64,000 bases of DNA from JBCFAY01 sp038562375 (GCA_038562375.1 JBCFAY010000008.1:1-64000), one strand, 5' to 3'. Numbered from the stretch's first letter, positions 9,840 to 18,887 are shown. Notes: generated by a model from the sequence alone, not told the origin. Translations and numbers: made by a program.

Positions 9840-11345
9840 ATGAGAAAATATCAGAAAACGGAGCTTTCCGATGAATATCGGATCATGATTATCGATGACG
9901 AAGAAGGCATCATCGATAGCCTTTGCTCGCTTTTGTCCCGCAACGGATATGCGAGCAAGGGGTTCACCAACCCGCTCGAAGGCATGGCGGAGCTCCAGCG
10001 CGAGCATTACGACATGCTGATCCTCGACTATTTCATGGCGCCCCTGCATGGGGACGAAGTGGTAGCGCGCATCCGCGAGACCGATCAGGAGCTGTATATC
10101 CTCCTGCTCACCGGCCATAAAGATCTCGCGCCGCCGATCGATACGATCAAATCCCTCGCCATACAGGCCTACTGCGAGAAGAGCGACCGTCTGGATCAGA
10201 TTCAGCTGTTGATCGAGTCGGGCATCAAATCCATCTCGCAGATGCGCACCATACAGAAATTCCGCGACGGGCTCAATTCGATCCTGGGCGCGGTTCCAAA
10301 GATCTATCAGCTCCAGCCCATCGGGTCGATCCTGGAGGAGATCCTCTATCAGATCCTCCCGCTGGTCAATTCGGAGAACGCGTTCATCCTCGCGGACGAT
10401 GTGCCCGGCGTCGGTTTGATGGACAAGTCCATCTTCAAGGGCCTCGGCTCCTACAACGTCTCCATCGAACGCTTCACCGAGATGCTCGATCCCCGCTTCA
10501 TGGAGGAAATCGGCGCGGCGCGCACGCGCAAACATGTGGTCAAAGCGGAGGACGGGCTGATCATTCCGCTCTTGAACGAAGCGCATCTGCCCATCGGCGT
10601 GCTCTACGTGAGCGGCGCGCAGGAGCCCGAGGGCACCCGGCTGCTGGAACTGTACGCGGCGCAGGCGGCCTCCTCGATCAGCAACGCGTTCCTGCACTCC
10701 ATGGTGAACATGAAAAACGAGGAGCTGAGCCATACCTACGCGCAGCTTAAGACCCGCTATATGGACACCATCGAGGCGCTCCGCCTCGCGGTCGACGCCA
10801 AGGACGAATATACCCGCGGCCATTCGGACCGCGTCGCGTACTACGCCGTGTGCATCGGCAAAAAGATGGGCCTGAGCCCCGACGAGCTCGAGCAGCTTCG
10901 CATCGCGGGCGTGTTCCACGACATCGGCAAGATCGGCACCTCGGACGATATCCTGCTCAAGAGCAAAATGCTCAACGAACGCGAATACAGCGAGATCAAG
11001 AAACACCCGATCACCGGCGCGATGATCCTCTCAGCGGTCTCCATGTTCCAGAACATGGTTCCGCTTGTCAGGCACCATCACGAGCGGCCGGACGGAACGG
11101 GCTATCCCGACGGGCTTCGCGCCGGGGAGATCGAGCGCGGCGCGCTGATCCTCGCGGTGGCCGACGCGCTCGACGCGATGACCAGCGACCGCCAGTACCG
11201 CGCGCACCTTTCGCTGGAGCAGACGGTCGAGCAGCTTCGCCAGGGCGCGGGCGCGCAGTTCGACGCCGATATCGTCGACGTGCTCTTCGGGCTTCTCAAG
11301 GAAGATCCCGACCTGATGAACAAGGCCTACGACTCGGGCAAGTGA
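9840..11345 (+). CDS. Response regulator with HD-GYP domain (predicted c-di-GMP phosphodiesterase)
   Basis: 501 aa. An N-terminal receiver (about 12-130) has the acidic pair in MIIDDEEG and phosphoacceptor Asp near 63 (LILDYF). A GAF-like middle part (about 165-290) follows, then a C-terminal HD-GYP domain with HSDRV, VFHDIGKIG, HHHERPDGTGYP and a later DALDAMTSDR motif. The family hydrolyses cyclic di-GMP. The gene begins 2 nt after the kinase stop (ATG 9840), so it is the obvious partner. There is no DNA-binding output, so phosphorylation should act through second-messenger level rather than directly on promoters. A hairpin at 11410 ends the operon. Confidence 0.92.
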   Translation: MRKYQKTELSDEYRIMIIDDEEGIIDSLCSLLSRNGYASKGFTNPLEGMAELQREHYDMLILDYFMAPLHGDEVVARIRETDQELYILLLTGHKDLAPPIDTIKSLAIQAYCEKSDRLDQIQLLIESGIKSISQMRTIQKFRDGLNSILGAVPKIYQLQPIGSILEEILYQILPLVNSENAFILADDVPGVGLMDKSIFKGLGSYNVSIERFTEMLDPRFMEEIGAARTRKHVVKAEDGLIIPLLNEAHLPIGVLYVSGAQEPEGTRLLELYAAQAASSISNAFLHSMVNMKNEELSHTYAQLKTRYMDTIEALRLAVDAKDEYTRGHSDRVAYYAVCIGKKMGLSPDELEQLRIAGVFHDIGKIGTSDDILLKSKMLNEREYSEIKKHPITGAMILSAVSMFQNMVPLVRHHHERPDGTGYPDGLRAGEIERGALILAVADALDAMTSDRQYRAHLSLEQTVEQLRQGAGAQFDADIVDVLFGLLKEDPDLMNKAYDSGK

Positions 11346-11409
11346 CCGATACGGCGCTTGCGCCGCCGCCCAAAAGCGGCCAAAGCGTTCAAACCAATAC
11401 CGTCCAACA

Positions 11410-11446
11410 AAGAACGGCGCGGCCTGAATTCGGCCGCGCCGTTCTT
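11410..11446 (+). terminator. Terminator of the NRPS operon
   Basis: A perfect 15-bp stem, AAGAACGGCGCGGCC (11410-11424) with its complement at 11432-11446, and a 7-nt loop. The T tract after it is weak (TTACGGTTTAA). It lies between convergent genes and may act in both directions. Confidence 0.7.
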
Positions 11447-11547
11447 ACGGTTTAACTCCCATTGCGGCAATCCGCTCTTTCACCGACGCCGCTTTCCCAT
11501 GAAGCGGCAGCTCGACGCTCCGACGCACAACGCTTTGACTCCGCTTC

Positions 11548-12345
11548 CTACCGTTTTTTGCCGCAAAGCAGGCCGAGCGTTCCGATCATAAACGGCAGCT
11601 TCAATACCTTGGGGATAAAGGGCGATCGGCTGGTATCCACGAACCGGACGCCCTCGCCGCCCATCCGCGCCACGGCCGATATCAGCTCCTGCGTCGTACC
11701 ATAATAGCTCTTGACCAAAAATAAATCCTGAAAGACAAATTCACCCCCGCTTTTGAGCACGCGCAGCGCTTCGGCAATCGCGTCGAGCTTGTTTTTACTG
11801 TCCCTGACCTCGTGGAACGTCAGGTTGCTGACGACCAGATCGAAGCGTCCGTCCGAAAATGGGAGCTTAGAGGCGCTGCCCCGCCGGAATTCCATCCTGT
11901 CGGCCACGCCCTCGAGGCGCGCGTTTTCCTCGCACTGCTTTTGGCTGAAGCCCCATCCGCCGCCCCAATAATCGATGCCGGTCACCAGCGCCCCCGGATA
12001 CCTCTTTGCAAGCCGGATGCTCAGCGCCCCGCTCCCGCAGCCGATGTCGAGCGCCCTCGCGCCCCCATTCCCTTTGATATGATCGAGCAATACCCCGAGG
12101 ACTTTTCCCTGAACGTCGCCGCCGTCGGACGAGAACCACCATCTCGCGCGGGAAAAATAGACGATGACGATCAAAAAGAAAACGGCGATCAGGCCCAATA
12201 AGATTTTAAGCGCAAACCAACCTTGCAGCCAAATCCATAAAGCGATATCCAGCGCGCAGAAAATCAACAGCAGCGCGCCGATTTTCCGAATCATTTCAGC
12301 CGGCACCCAATTGCCGTACGCGGGCTTTCCCATTTCGTTTTTCAT
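11548..12345 (-). CDS. Membrane-anchored class I SAM-dependent methyltransferase
   Basis: 265 aa. The start chosen is ATG 12345, preceded by GGGGAG seven bases upstream; the frame stays open further upstream but without a better site. Two hydrophobic helices near residues 20-70 anchor the protein, followed by a Rossmann methyltransferase with motif I ALDIGCGSGALS, an acidic motif II (GIDYWGGG), and LVVSNLTFHEV. The C-terminus has another hydrophobic stretch (KLPFMIGTLGLL). The substrate cannot be inferred. The gene is about 120 nt downstream of the VOC gene on the same strand and may share its transcript. Confidence 0.8.
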   Translation of the reverse strand: MKNEMGKPAYGNWVPAEMIRKIGALLLIFCALDIALWIWLQGWFALKILLGLIAVFFLIVIVYFSRARWWFSSDGGDVQGKVLGVLLDHIKGNGGARALDIGCGSGALSIRLAKRYPGALVTGIDYWGGGWGFSQKQCEENARLEGVADRMEFRRGSASKLPFSDGRFDLVVSNLTFHEVRDSKNKLDAIAEALRVLKSGGEFVFQDLFLVKSYYGTTQELISAVARMGGEGVRFVDTSRSPFIPKVLKLPFMIGTLGLLCGKKR

Positions 12346-12467
12346 AATGCCGCTCCCCATTTCTATCTCCATATTTGTCGGCACCATTTTCCAGCAGCCG
12401 TAAACAACGCGCAGGAACTTGTTCCAATGTCCCGCGGCCGCGGTGCTTTAGGCTCGGAAGCGCGAAG

Positions 12468-12860
12468 TTACGCCTCGGGCAGACAAAGGCAAAAAGGATG
12501 TCCCGCCGGATCGAGCAGAGTGCGCCACTGATCGGGGCGGTATTGCGTTTGCGCCATGGTCGCGCCCAGCGACAGCGCGAGCCGCACCGCAGCCGCCAAA
12601 TCGTCGACCGTGAAATCCAGGTGCATCATCTTCTGCTGCGTCCCCGGCGTCTCGGGCCACACGGGCGGGGCATAATCCGCCTCCCCCTGGCACAAAATGC
12701 GGAGCGCTCCTCCCGGGGCCGACACCGCCACACAGCCTTCGCCTATCGGCGCCGCTTCCCATACCAAAAGTCCCGCGTAAAACGCGCCGAGCTTTTGCTC
12801 GTCGCCGCAATCGATCATGATATCGTCGATGCGAATGCCCGGCCTCTTCGGATTTTCCAT
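12468..12860 (-). CDS. VOC (glyoxalase/bleomycin-resistance-like) family protein
   Basis: 130 aa, start ATG 12860 with AGGAGG about nine bases upstream. Two beta-alpha-beta-beta-beta halves are visible: IRIDDIMIDCGDEQKLGAFY at the start, and MHLDFTVDDLAAAVRLALSL with LDPAGHPFCLCLPEA in the second half. The DPAGHPF ending is the usual tail of the family. VOC proteins act as metal-dependent isomerases or dioxygenases or bind toxic compounds; the substrate is not predictable here. A Met follows in the rare reading AMEN; no signal peptide. Confidence 0.8.
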   Translation of the reverse strand: MENPKRPGIRIDDIMIDCGDEQKLGAFYAGLLVWEAAPIGEGCVAVSAPGGALRILCQGEADYAPPVWPETPGTQQKMMHLDFTVDDLAAAVRLALSLGATMAQTQYRPDQWRTLLDPAGHPFCLCLPEA

Positions 12861-13111
12861 CGCCCACACCCTCCTCATTCTTGCGGATCGCCGCAACGCC
12901 TGCGCTCTGCACGCCCCGGCGGAGCGAGCGGCCCCGGTGCTTCGCGCTCACCGAATCAGCCCTTGCCGCATCCGCCGCGGGGCTTGCGCCTATCGGTTCA
13001 AACGCGCCGCAGCCCCGGCTTCCGAATACATATCCTTTAATAGGAAAATGCGCAAGGGCCTTATAGGTCCGCTTGCGCATCGGTAAAACATTCTATTCCG
13101 TCCACATCCCG

Positions 13112-13876
13112 TCAGGAATGATGCAGGCGGCTCCGCTGCATCGCCTTTGGCTTGCCGAGGATCTCCATGTACAAAAGCCCCGTCACGATGCTCTCGCGAT
13201 CCATCCGCAGCACGTTCGTAAGCGGCGCGCTCAACGGTTTTCCCCGCAGTGCCACGCCGGGTTTTGCCGCGCCGCTCCCGGCTGGGGAGGGTGGGCAGGG
13301 TTCCTCGCCCGTCATGCTCGTTTCCTTGTGCGCATGTCCCTGGGACTGCGATGCCGGGCGCAGCGTATGCGCGAGCGTGCTTTTGAGCGGCGTATACGCT
13401 TTCATCCTGTGAGAAACGGCGGGCGCGATGGGCGCAGTCCCCTCCTGCGTTTGTCCCTCCAGCGTGGCGGCGCCTTCCTCCGACCATTGCCGCTGCGGGC
13501 TCGCCGCCCTCGGCTGCTGCGGCGCGGCCGGAACGACCGGCCACGGCCAGCCTTCCTGCGAAGTTGGAACCGGCGGTCTCTTGCCCGCCTGGGCAACCTC
13601 CGTCCACGACCATTCGCCCTCATACTCGGGTTGCGGCGGCTTTGCTACCGGCGCGGCCTGCTGCCACGGCCAACCCTGCTCCACGGTGGGCGCCACGGTG
13701 GGCGCGGGCGGCGGCTGCGTGCCCGGCACACCCCTTAGATTGGGGTTTGCGCCGGAAGGCTGTCCCTGCCACGCGGTGTTTTCGCGCGCCTTTTTTCTTT
13801 CTTCCTCCTGCTTCTTCTTGCTTGAGCGGACGGAGAAAACCAGGATGGCTATGATGATCCAAATAATGAATTCCAA
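13112..13876 (-). CDS. Membrane-anchored Pro/Gln/Trp-rich protein of unknown function
   Basis: 254 aa from TTG 13876, with GAGGTGAG just upstream. One N-terminal membrane helix (EFIIWIIIAILVFSV) is followed by a charged KKKQEEERKKAR segment and a long low-complexity region rich in Pro, Gln, Ala and Gly. That region has repeated Gly/Glu-Trp-Pro/Ser-Trp units (GWPWQQ, GEWSWTE, GWPWPVV). The C-terminal 45 residues look more ordered (APLTNVLRMDRESIVTGLLYMEILGKPKA). It is the third gene of the nfeD-floA operon, so a role at the membrane alongside flotillin is a reasonable guess. No family recognised. Confidence 0.7.
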   Translation of the reverse strand: MEFIIWIIIAILVFSVRSSKKKQEEERKKARENTAWQGQPSGANPNLRGVPGTQPPPAPTVAPTVEQGWPWQQAAPVAKPPQPEYEGEWSWTEVAQAGKRPPVPTSQEGWPWPVVPAAPQQPRAASPQRQWSEEGAATLEGQTQEGTAPIAPAVSHRMKAYTPLKSTLAHTLRPASQSQGHAHKETSMTGEEPCPPSPAGSGAAKPGVALRGKPLSAPLTNVLRMDRESIVTGLLYMEILGKPKAMQRSRLHHS

Positions 13877-13952
13877 GCTCTCACCTCGCTTTTTGGTCGA
13901 CGGACGATGCGCCTATTCTTCGGGCGCACCGCCCCGCTCCGCGCGGCATGTG

Positions 13953-14939
13953 CTAGTCGTTGCTGCCCTTCGCAGGCTGCGCGCCCTTCGTGATCGCCTC
14001 GCGCATCTGCGTATCCGAGATCACATTCTGCATATTATAATAGTCCATCACGCCGAGCTTGCCCTCGCGGAACGCGGCGGCGATCGCGAGCGGCACCTCC
14101 GCCTCTGCCTCGATCACGCGCGCGCGCATCCCCTGCACGGCGGCGATGTTCTCCTGCTCCTGCGCGACGGCCATCGCCCTGCGCTCCTCGGCCTTGGCCT
14201 GCGCGATGCGCTTGTCGGCCTCGGCCTGGTCGATCTGCAGCTGCGCGCCGATGTTGCGGCCCACGTCCACGTCCGCGATGTCGATCGAGAGGATCTCAAA
14301 CGCGGTGCCGGCGTCCAGGCCCTTGTTGAGCACCGTGCGCGAGATGGAATCCGGGTTTTCAAGAACGTCCTTATGCGAGAGGGAAGAGCCGACGGTTGTA
14401 ACGATGCCCTCGCCGATACGCGCGATGATCGTATCCTCGCCCGCGCCGCCGACGAGCCTGTCGAGGTTGGCGCGCACGGTAACGCGCGCCTTGGCGCGAA
14501 GCTCGATGCCGTCCTTGGCGATGGCGGCGATGACCGGCGTCTCGATCACCTTGGGGTTGACGCTCATCTGCACGGCGTTGAGCACGTCGCGGCCGGCGAG
14601 GTCGATCGCGCAGGACTTTTCAAAATCCAGCGGGATGCCGGCGCGCTGCGCCGCGATGAGCGCGTTGATGACGCGGTCGACGTTGCCGCCCGCGAGCAGA
14701 TGCGCCTCGAGCTTATTGATGGAAATAGAGAGGCCCGCCTTTGTCGCCTTGATCATTGGGTTAACGATGCGCGCGGGGAGCACCTTGCGGATGCGCATAC
14801 CCACGAGCTGGAATACCCCCACCCGTACGCCCGACGCAGACGCGGAAATCCAAAGGCGCAGGGGCACAAAGCTGAAGAAGATGGAAAGGAACAAGACGAC
14901 TCCAACGATGATCAGTATGGTTACGAACAGGTCTTCCAT
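13953..14939 (-). CDS. floA: Flotillin-like protein FloA
   Basis: 328 aa, start ATG 14939 behind AAAGGAG. An N-terminal hairpin membrane segment (LFVTILIIVGVVLFLSIFF) is followed by a PHB/SPFH-type domain and a flotillin coiled-coil rich in Glu-Ala (QIDQAEADKRIAQAKAEERR). The C-terminus (YYNMQNVISDTQMREAI) is the typical bacterial FloA ending, and the length matches the family. FloA organises ordered membrane microdomains. It is directly downstream of nfeD, the conserved Gram-positive arrangement. Confidence 0.95.
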   Translation of the reverse strand: MEDLFVTILIIVGVVLFLSIFFSFVPLRLWISASASGVRVGVFQLVGMRIRKVLPARIVNPMIKATKAGLSISINKLEAHLLAGGNVDRVINALIAAQRAGIPLDFEKSCAIDLAGRDVLNAVQMSVNPKVIETPVIAAIAKDGIELRAKARVTVRANLDRLVGGAGEDTIIARIGEGIVTTVGSSLSHKDVLENPDSISRTVLNKGLDAGTAFEILSIDIADVDVGRNIGAQLQIDQAEADKRIAQAKAEERRAMAVAQEQENIAAVQGMRARVIEAEAEVPLAIAAAFREGKLGVMDYYNMQNVISDTQMREAITKGAQPAKGSND

Positions 14940-15017
14940 TTGATTTCTCCTTTCGACATCCCAAAATCCGCGGGGCGATCGCCCCGCATAGTGCTGTATG
15001 ATTGCGCGGCGTCGCCG

Positions 15018-15530
15018 CTAAACTCTGCTAATTTCCTTAACGAGGATACGCATCCCCTCGACGCGCTCGATCCGAACGCGCTTGCCCTTTTCGATGAACT
15101 CGCCCGAGGTGACCACGTCGAGCCTCGTCCCGTCGAAATCGGCGTTTCCGGCAGGGCGGAGCAGGTTGAGCGCCACGCCCTCGCGTCCGACGAGCTGCTG
15201 TATCTCCGACTGGGTCAAAGAGGTCGATCCTCCGCGGATCGCTTCGTTGAGCACCATCCGCGAGCGCGACAGCGCCCCTCTCGAGAACGAGCGGAAGAAG
15301 AAATACCCGAACACCAGCAGGATCAAAAGGATCAGCGCAAGCGTAATGAGCGCGTTTTGGAGGGTATCCGCGCGCAGCACGATCGCCGCCACAAGGGACG
15401 CGAGGCCGATGCCGCCCGCGAGACCGAACCCCGGGATAAACATCTCGACGATAAGCAGAACGATCCCGACGATCAGGCAGATCAGCGCCGGCAGATTCCA
15501 GCCCAGCACATATTCAAGGAAAAAATCCAC
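15018..15530 (-). CDS. nfeD: NfeD family membrane protein
   Basis: 170 aa from GTG 15530, with AAAGGAG eight bases upstream (an upstream in-frame ATG lacks such a site). Three to four membrane helices (about residues 8-85) precede a C-terminal OB-fold domain of the NfeD type (VGREGVALNLLRPAGNADFDG, ending in VEGMRILVKEI). This short form lacks the ClpP-like protease domain of long NfeD proteins. It is the partner of FloA and first gene of the three-gene operon. Confidence 0.9.
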   Translation of the reverse strand: MDFFLEYVLGWNLPALICLIVGIVLLIVEMFIPGFGLAGGIGLASLVAAIVLRADTLQNALITLALILLILLVFGYFFFRSFSRGALSRSRMVLNEAIRGGSTSLTQSEIQQLVGREGVALNLLRPAGNADFDGTRLDVVTSGEFIEKGKRVRIERVEGMRILVKEISRV

Positions 15531-15715
15531 TGTTTGTTCTCCTTTCCCCATCGCCCACGGCAACGGCGAGCTTTATTCGTTATATTATAACACGCGCCGC
15601 CGGAAAATGCTTCAATATTTGGGGCGCGGCTCAAAGCGCCCGCGCATCGGCCGGTCAAGTTCCTTTGAACCCGCGGCCAAACAGGCGTTCGCAAAAAGCG
15701 CGCCCTTAGGGCGCG

Positions 15716-16432
15716 CTAAAACATATCGTAAATATGCGTGTTGAACCAGCTGTAGCCTAGATCGACCCAGGGAATGAGGCGCGTGTTCATCATCAGGCCG
15801 ATTACGCACCAAAGCAGGGCCGCCACGATCAGGGCGCAGATCCAGGTCAATATCTTGCCCGCGACGCTCACGCGCTGGTCTTCCATTTCATCGAACAGCT
15901 CTTCAAGCTCCTGTTCCTGTCCTGGCTCCTGCTCTTTTGATCGCCCGGGCACCGGAGCCGTATGCGATGCCGGGCGGGTTTCGGACCCGGCCGCGGGCTG
16001 CATCGCCGCGCGGCTTTTGCGCGACTCGCGCAGTTTTTTGATCCACTCGTCCTGATCAAGGTCATATCCGGAGCTTGACTGCGGCTTGGCGCGGACCCGG
16101 CGCACCGCGCCCACCGGCGCCTGCGCTTTGACGGAAGGTTCGGCGGGCAGATCGAGCGTGCGCTCCATCTGCTCCAATATCATATGCGCAGGGCGCGAGG
16201 TAAGAGCGATATGATCGCACAGCTCGAAGAGGAAGTTCGGCCGGCTCATGCATAAGGACGGCGTGCGGACGGCTTCCCGCAACGTCTGCTCGAGCACCTG
16301 CTTCGCCCGCTCGTGCGAGCCGGTCTTTTCCAGGGCGTATTCGTACAGGGCGCGCGATTGTTTGGTAAACAGCTCCCTGAGCTTCTCCCGGCTTTCCTCG
16401 ACCGGCGCGATCCGAAGCGTTTCTGTGCCCAT
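15716..16432 (-). CDS. Putative membrane-anchored protein with a sigma-70 region-2-like N-terminus
   Basis: 238 aa from ATG 16432, with GGGGAG eight bases upstream. Residues 15-55 (FTKQSRALYEYALEKTGSHERAKQVLEQTLREA) resemble the helix pair of ECF sigma region 2. No region 4 is present. A disordered, charged middle (about 95-185, ending ELEELFDEMEDQR) leads to one C-terminal membrane helix (WICALIVAALLWCVIGLMM). The domain order suggests a tail-anchored sigma-like or anti-sigma-like factor, but this is inference from weak similarity. It is divergent from spoIID. Confidence 0.6.
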   Translation of the reverse strand: MGTETLRIAPVEESREKLRELFTKQSRALYEYALEKTGSHERAKQVLEQTLREAVRTPSLCMSRPNFLFELCDHIALTSRPAHMILEQMERTLDLPAEPSVKAQAPVGAVRRVRAKPQSSSGYDLDQDEWIKKLRESRKSRAAMQPAAGSETRPASHTAPVPGRSKEQEPGQEQELEELFDEMEDQRVSVAGKILTWICALIVAALLWCVIGLMMNTRLIPWVDLGYSWFNTHIYDMF

Positions 16433-16553
16433 CTTTCATGCTCCCCTTTCGGCGGGTTGCGACAAAATCCGACAACCATATTATCCCCGTTTTACAGTGC
16501 AAATGTCAATAGCGCGGCGCATAAGCGAAGGCTTGTTCCACATATGTATTGGT

Positions 16554-17534
16554 ATGCGTTATAAAATCAACATCAAGCGGCTTTTGCTCTTTGGCGCACT
16601 TGCCGCGCTCGCCGTGATCCTCTGCCGCGGATGCGTCTACGCGTGCACGGCTCCGAAGGAAGTCCCTTCCAGGATCGACGTCGCGGGCGCGGATTCCGTG
16701 CTGCGCGTCTACAACGACAAGACCAAGTCCGTCATGAGCCTCACGATGGATCAATACCTCGTGGGCGTCGTAGCCGCAGAGATGCCCGCCTCCTTCGAGC
16801 CCGAGGCGCTTAAGGCGCAGGCGGTGGCGGCGCGCACGTTTACGGCCAGCCGCATCCTCTCCAAGAGCGAGGGCGGCGATTACGACGTCTGTACGGACAG
16901 CACCTGCTGCCAGGCCTGGTGCTCCGAGGCGGATATGAAGGACAAGTGGGGGGCGAACTATGAAGCGTACCGCCAGAAGGTGCAAAAAGCGGTTGAGGCG
17001 ACCTCGGCACAGGTCATCACCTACGACGGCGAACCGATCGATGCGTTGTATCACAGTACCTCGGGAGGCTATACGGAGGACAGCGAAAACGTTTTTTCAG
17101 CGAGTAAGCCGTATCTGCGCGGCGTCGACAGCCCCGGCGAAGAAGACGCTCCCAAATACCGGGTGGAAACCGATTTTTCCCTCAAAGAATTTGTAAACAA
17201 GCTCAACAAAAGCTTTTCCGGCGCGAAACTGACGACGAAGAACGCCTCTGCCGAAGTCAAAGTGCTCTCGCGGTTTGAAAGCGGCCGCGTCGAAAGCGTT
17301 AAGGTTGGAAAGGCGACGGCGACGGGCAGGGAATTTCGCGGCGCGCTCTCGCTCAACAGCGCGAATTTCACCTTGACTTTTCACAAGGATACGGTCAGCA
17401 TCACCACGCTCGGATTCGGCCACGGCGTGGGAATGAGCCAGCTCGGCGCGAACGCGATGGCAAAGGACGGCGCGTCCTACCGCGACATCCTGATGCATTA
17501 CTACACCGGCGTTAAAATAGAAAGCTTTTCTTAA
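16554..17534 (+). CDS. spoIID: Stage II sporulation protein D (SpoIID)
   Basis: 326 aa from ATG 16554; no strong ribosome binding site is seen, so the start is less certain. An N-terminal membrane anchor (RLLLFGALAALAVILC) precedes the SpoIID/LytB domain: LTMDQYLVGVVAAEMP, FEPEALKAQAVAARTFTAS and the C-terminal GFGHGVGMSQLGANAMAKDG and YYTGVKI motifs. SpoIID is a lytic transglycosylase that degrades peptidoglycan during forespore engulfment. spoIIQ follows 122 nt downstream, the order known in clostridia. Confidence 0.92.
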   Translation: MRYKINIKRLLLFGALAALAVILCRGCVYACTAPKEVPSRIDVAGADSVLRVYNDKTKSVMSLTMDQYLVGVVAAEMPASFEPEALKAQAVAARTFTASRILSKSEGGDYDVCTDSTCCQAWCSEADMKDKWGANYEAYRQKVQKAVEATSAQVITYDGEPIDALYHSTSGGYTEDSENVFSASKPYLRGVDSPGEEDAPKYRVETDFSLKEFVNKLNKSFSGAKLTTKNASAEVKVLSRFESGRVESVKVGKATATGREFRGALSLNSANFTLTFHKDTVSITTLGFGHGVGMSQLGANAMAKDGASYRDILMHYYTGVKIESFS

Positions 17535-17656
17535 TCGAAACAGCGGCTTTGAGGCGTATGGATTCGACCCTTTCCTTAAAACCGATTTGTGGTCTTTGAT
17601 GAAACGGTATTATAGAATGCGCAGGAAATGGCAACAATATCACCGAGGTGATATTT

Positions 17657-18400
17657 GTGCAAGAAAACGAGTCCCGTTTTAACCGTTATAAAAAGAACGT
17701 TTTGGAATTTCTGCGCGAGCGCGGATATTATGTGGTGCTGGTCGTCTGCCTCGCGGCGCTGGGCGTAACCGCGGCCTTCCTTTTGGGCGGGCCGAGCGTG
17801 GACGAGCCGCTGCCGGACAATACCCCATCCGATCAATCCGCGAGCATGAGCGAGGACGAGCGCCTTGACGAGGCGATGCTGCCGACGCCAACCATCGCAC
17901 CCACCGCCAAGCCCACGGCAACGCTGGTTCCGGACTTTACGCCGAAGCCGACCGCCAAGAGCTCTGGTACGACGCCTCAGAAAGCGCCCGCTCCGGTGAA
18001 GGGCAATGTGATCTGGAATTTCGCGATCGACAGTCTGTTGTATTCTAAGACCCTCGATCAGTGGACGACGCACTCGGGCGTCGATATCGCGTGCAAGACG
18101 GGCACGCCTGTGCGCGCGGTGATCGACGGGACGGTGGACGAGATCTATACCGACGACCATCTCGGCGTGACGGTGGTGGTTTCGCATTCCGAAAAGCGCA
18201 AGAGCGTGTATTCAAACCTTGCGGAAAACCCGTCCGTTCAGGTGGGCGATAAGCTCAAAGCGGGCGATCAGATCGGCGTGACCGGCACTACCGCCATCAG
18301 CGAATGCGCGGAGGAGCCGCACCTGCACTTTGAATTTATCGTTGGAAACGAATATGTGGATCCCATGGACCACATTCTGCTCTCCTCAAAATCGAGCTAA
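17657..18400 (+). CDS. spoIIQ: SpoIIQ-type M23 peptidase
   Basis: 247 aa from GTG 17657, preceded by GAGGTGAT. One membrane helix (VVLVVCLAALGVTAAFLLG) and a Pro/Thr-rich linker lead to a LytM/M23 domain (about residues 130-235). The zinc ligands look intact: HSGVD and HLHFE. Clostridial SpoIIQ keeps these residues whereas the Bacillus subtilis protein has lost one. SpoIIQ sits in the forespore membrane and forms the channel with SpoIIIAH. The position right after spoIID supports the call. Confidence 0.9.
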   Translation: MQENESRFNRYKKNVLEFLRERGYYVVLVVCLAALGVTAAFLLGGPSVDEPLPDNTPSDQSASMSEDERLDEAMLPTPTIAPTAKPTATLVPDFTPKPTAKSSGTTPQKAPAPVKGNVIWNFAIDSLLYSKTLDQWTTHSGVDIACKTGTPVRAVIDGTVDEIYTDDHLGVTVVVSHSEKRKSVYSNLAENPSVQVGDKLKAGDQIGVTGTTAISECAEEPHLHFEFIVGNEYVDPMDHILLSSKSS

Positions 18401-18410
18401 GACGTCGGAT

Positions 18411-18439
18411 AAAGCGCCCGGCTTCCTCCCCGGCGCTTT
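18411..18439 (+). terminator. Terminator after spoIIQ
   Basis: AAAGCGCC (18411-18418) pairs with GGCGCTTT (18432-18439), followed by a short pyrimidine run. Confidence 0.6.
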
Positions 18440-18488
18440 GCCCTTTCGACGAAGCGCCAAACGCGCTTCATCGAGGTTCACGGCATAG

Positions 18489-18532
18489 ATCGGCGCCCGG
18501 TTTTCTATTATCGTAGGAAACCGGGCGCCGAT
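18489..18532. terminator. Long GC-rich hairpin in the spoIIQ downstream gap
   Basis: ATCGGCGCCCGGTTTTC (18489-18505) pairs with 18516-18532 with one wobble. It is followed by TTTGCG. With the hairpins at 18411 and 18694 it fills the gap 18401-18858, where no gene is seen. Confidence 0.5.
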
Positions 18533-18693
18533 TTGCGCTGTGAGGCGCCGCGCCGCACTCCGCGGAAAGACGTGCTGAAAGCTTAAGCACGGATTCCGGC
18601 CCGGCCTTTTTAGCCAAGATTTTGTTGCGAGACAAGGAGGGACCGATTAGCACCCTTCCCACAGGGAAGTAAGCCAAACTGAATCAGAAAATG

Positions 18694-18729
18694 TAAAACG
18701 GAGCAGACCCAATAAGTCTCTCCGTTTTA
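18694..18729 (+). terminator. Hairpin at the left edge of the low-GC island
   Basis: TAAAACGGAG (18694-18703) pairs with CTCCGTTTTA (18720-18729) and an inner AGAC/GTCT pair. It marks the point where base composition drops. Confidence 0.6.
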
Positions 18730-18858
18730 TATTCCCCGAAATAAATGTGAATGCCAAGGATCGCTTGCCCCTCTCCCATCATACGAACTATAAAATGTTC
18801 TTTGCGGTACAAAGAGTGCTTCCGCCCCTTTTATACTTTCCCTATGCAGTTGTCATTC

Positions 18859-18887
18859 TTGAAAATCTTCGGATAACCGCATATAAT
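18859..18887 (+). promoter_or_regulatory. Sigma-A-type promoter of the sensor operon
   Basis: TTGAAA (18859-18864), a 17-nt spacer and TATAAT (18882-18887), about 37 nt before the first start codon at 18924. It is near-consensus and should drive the four genes up to the terminator at 23769. Confidence 0.75.
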
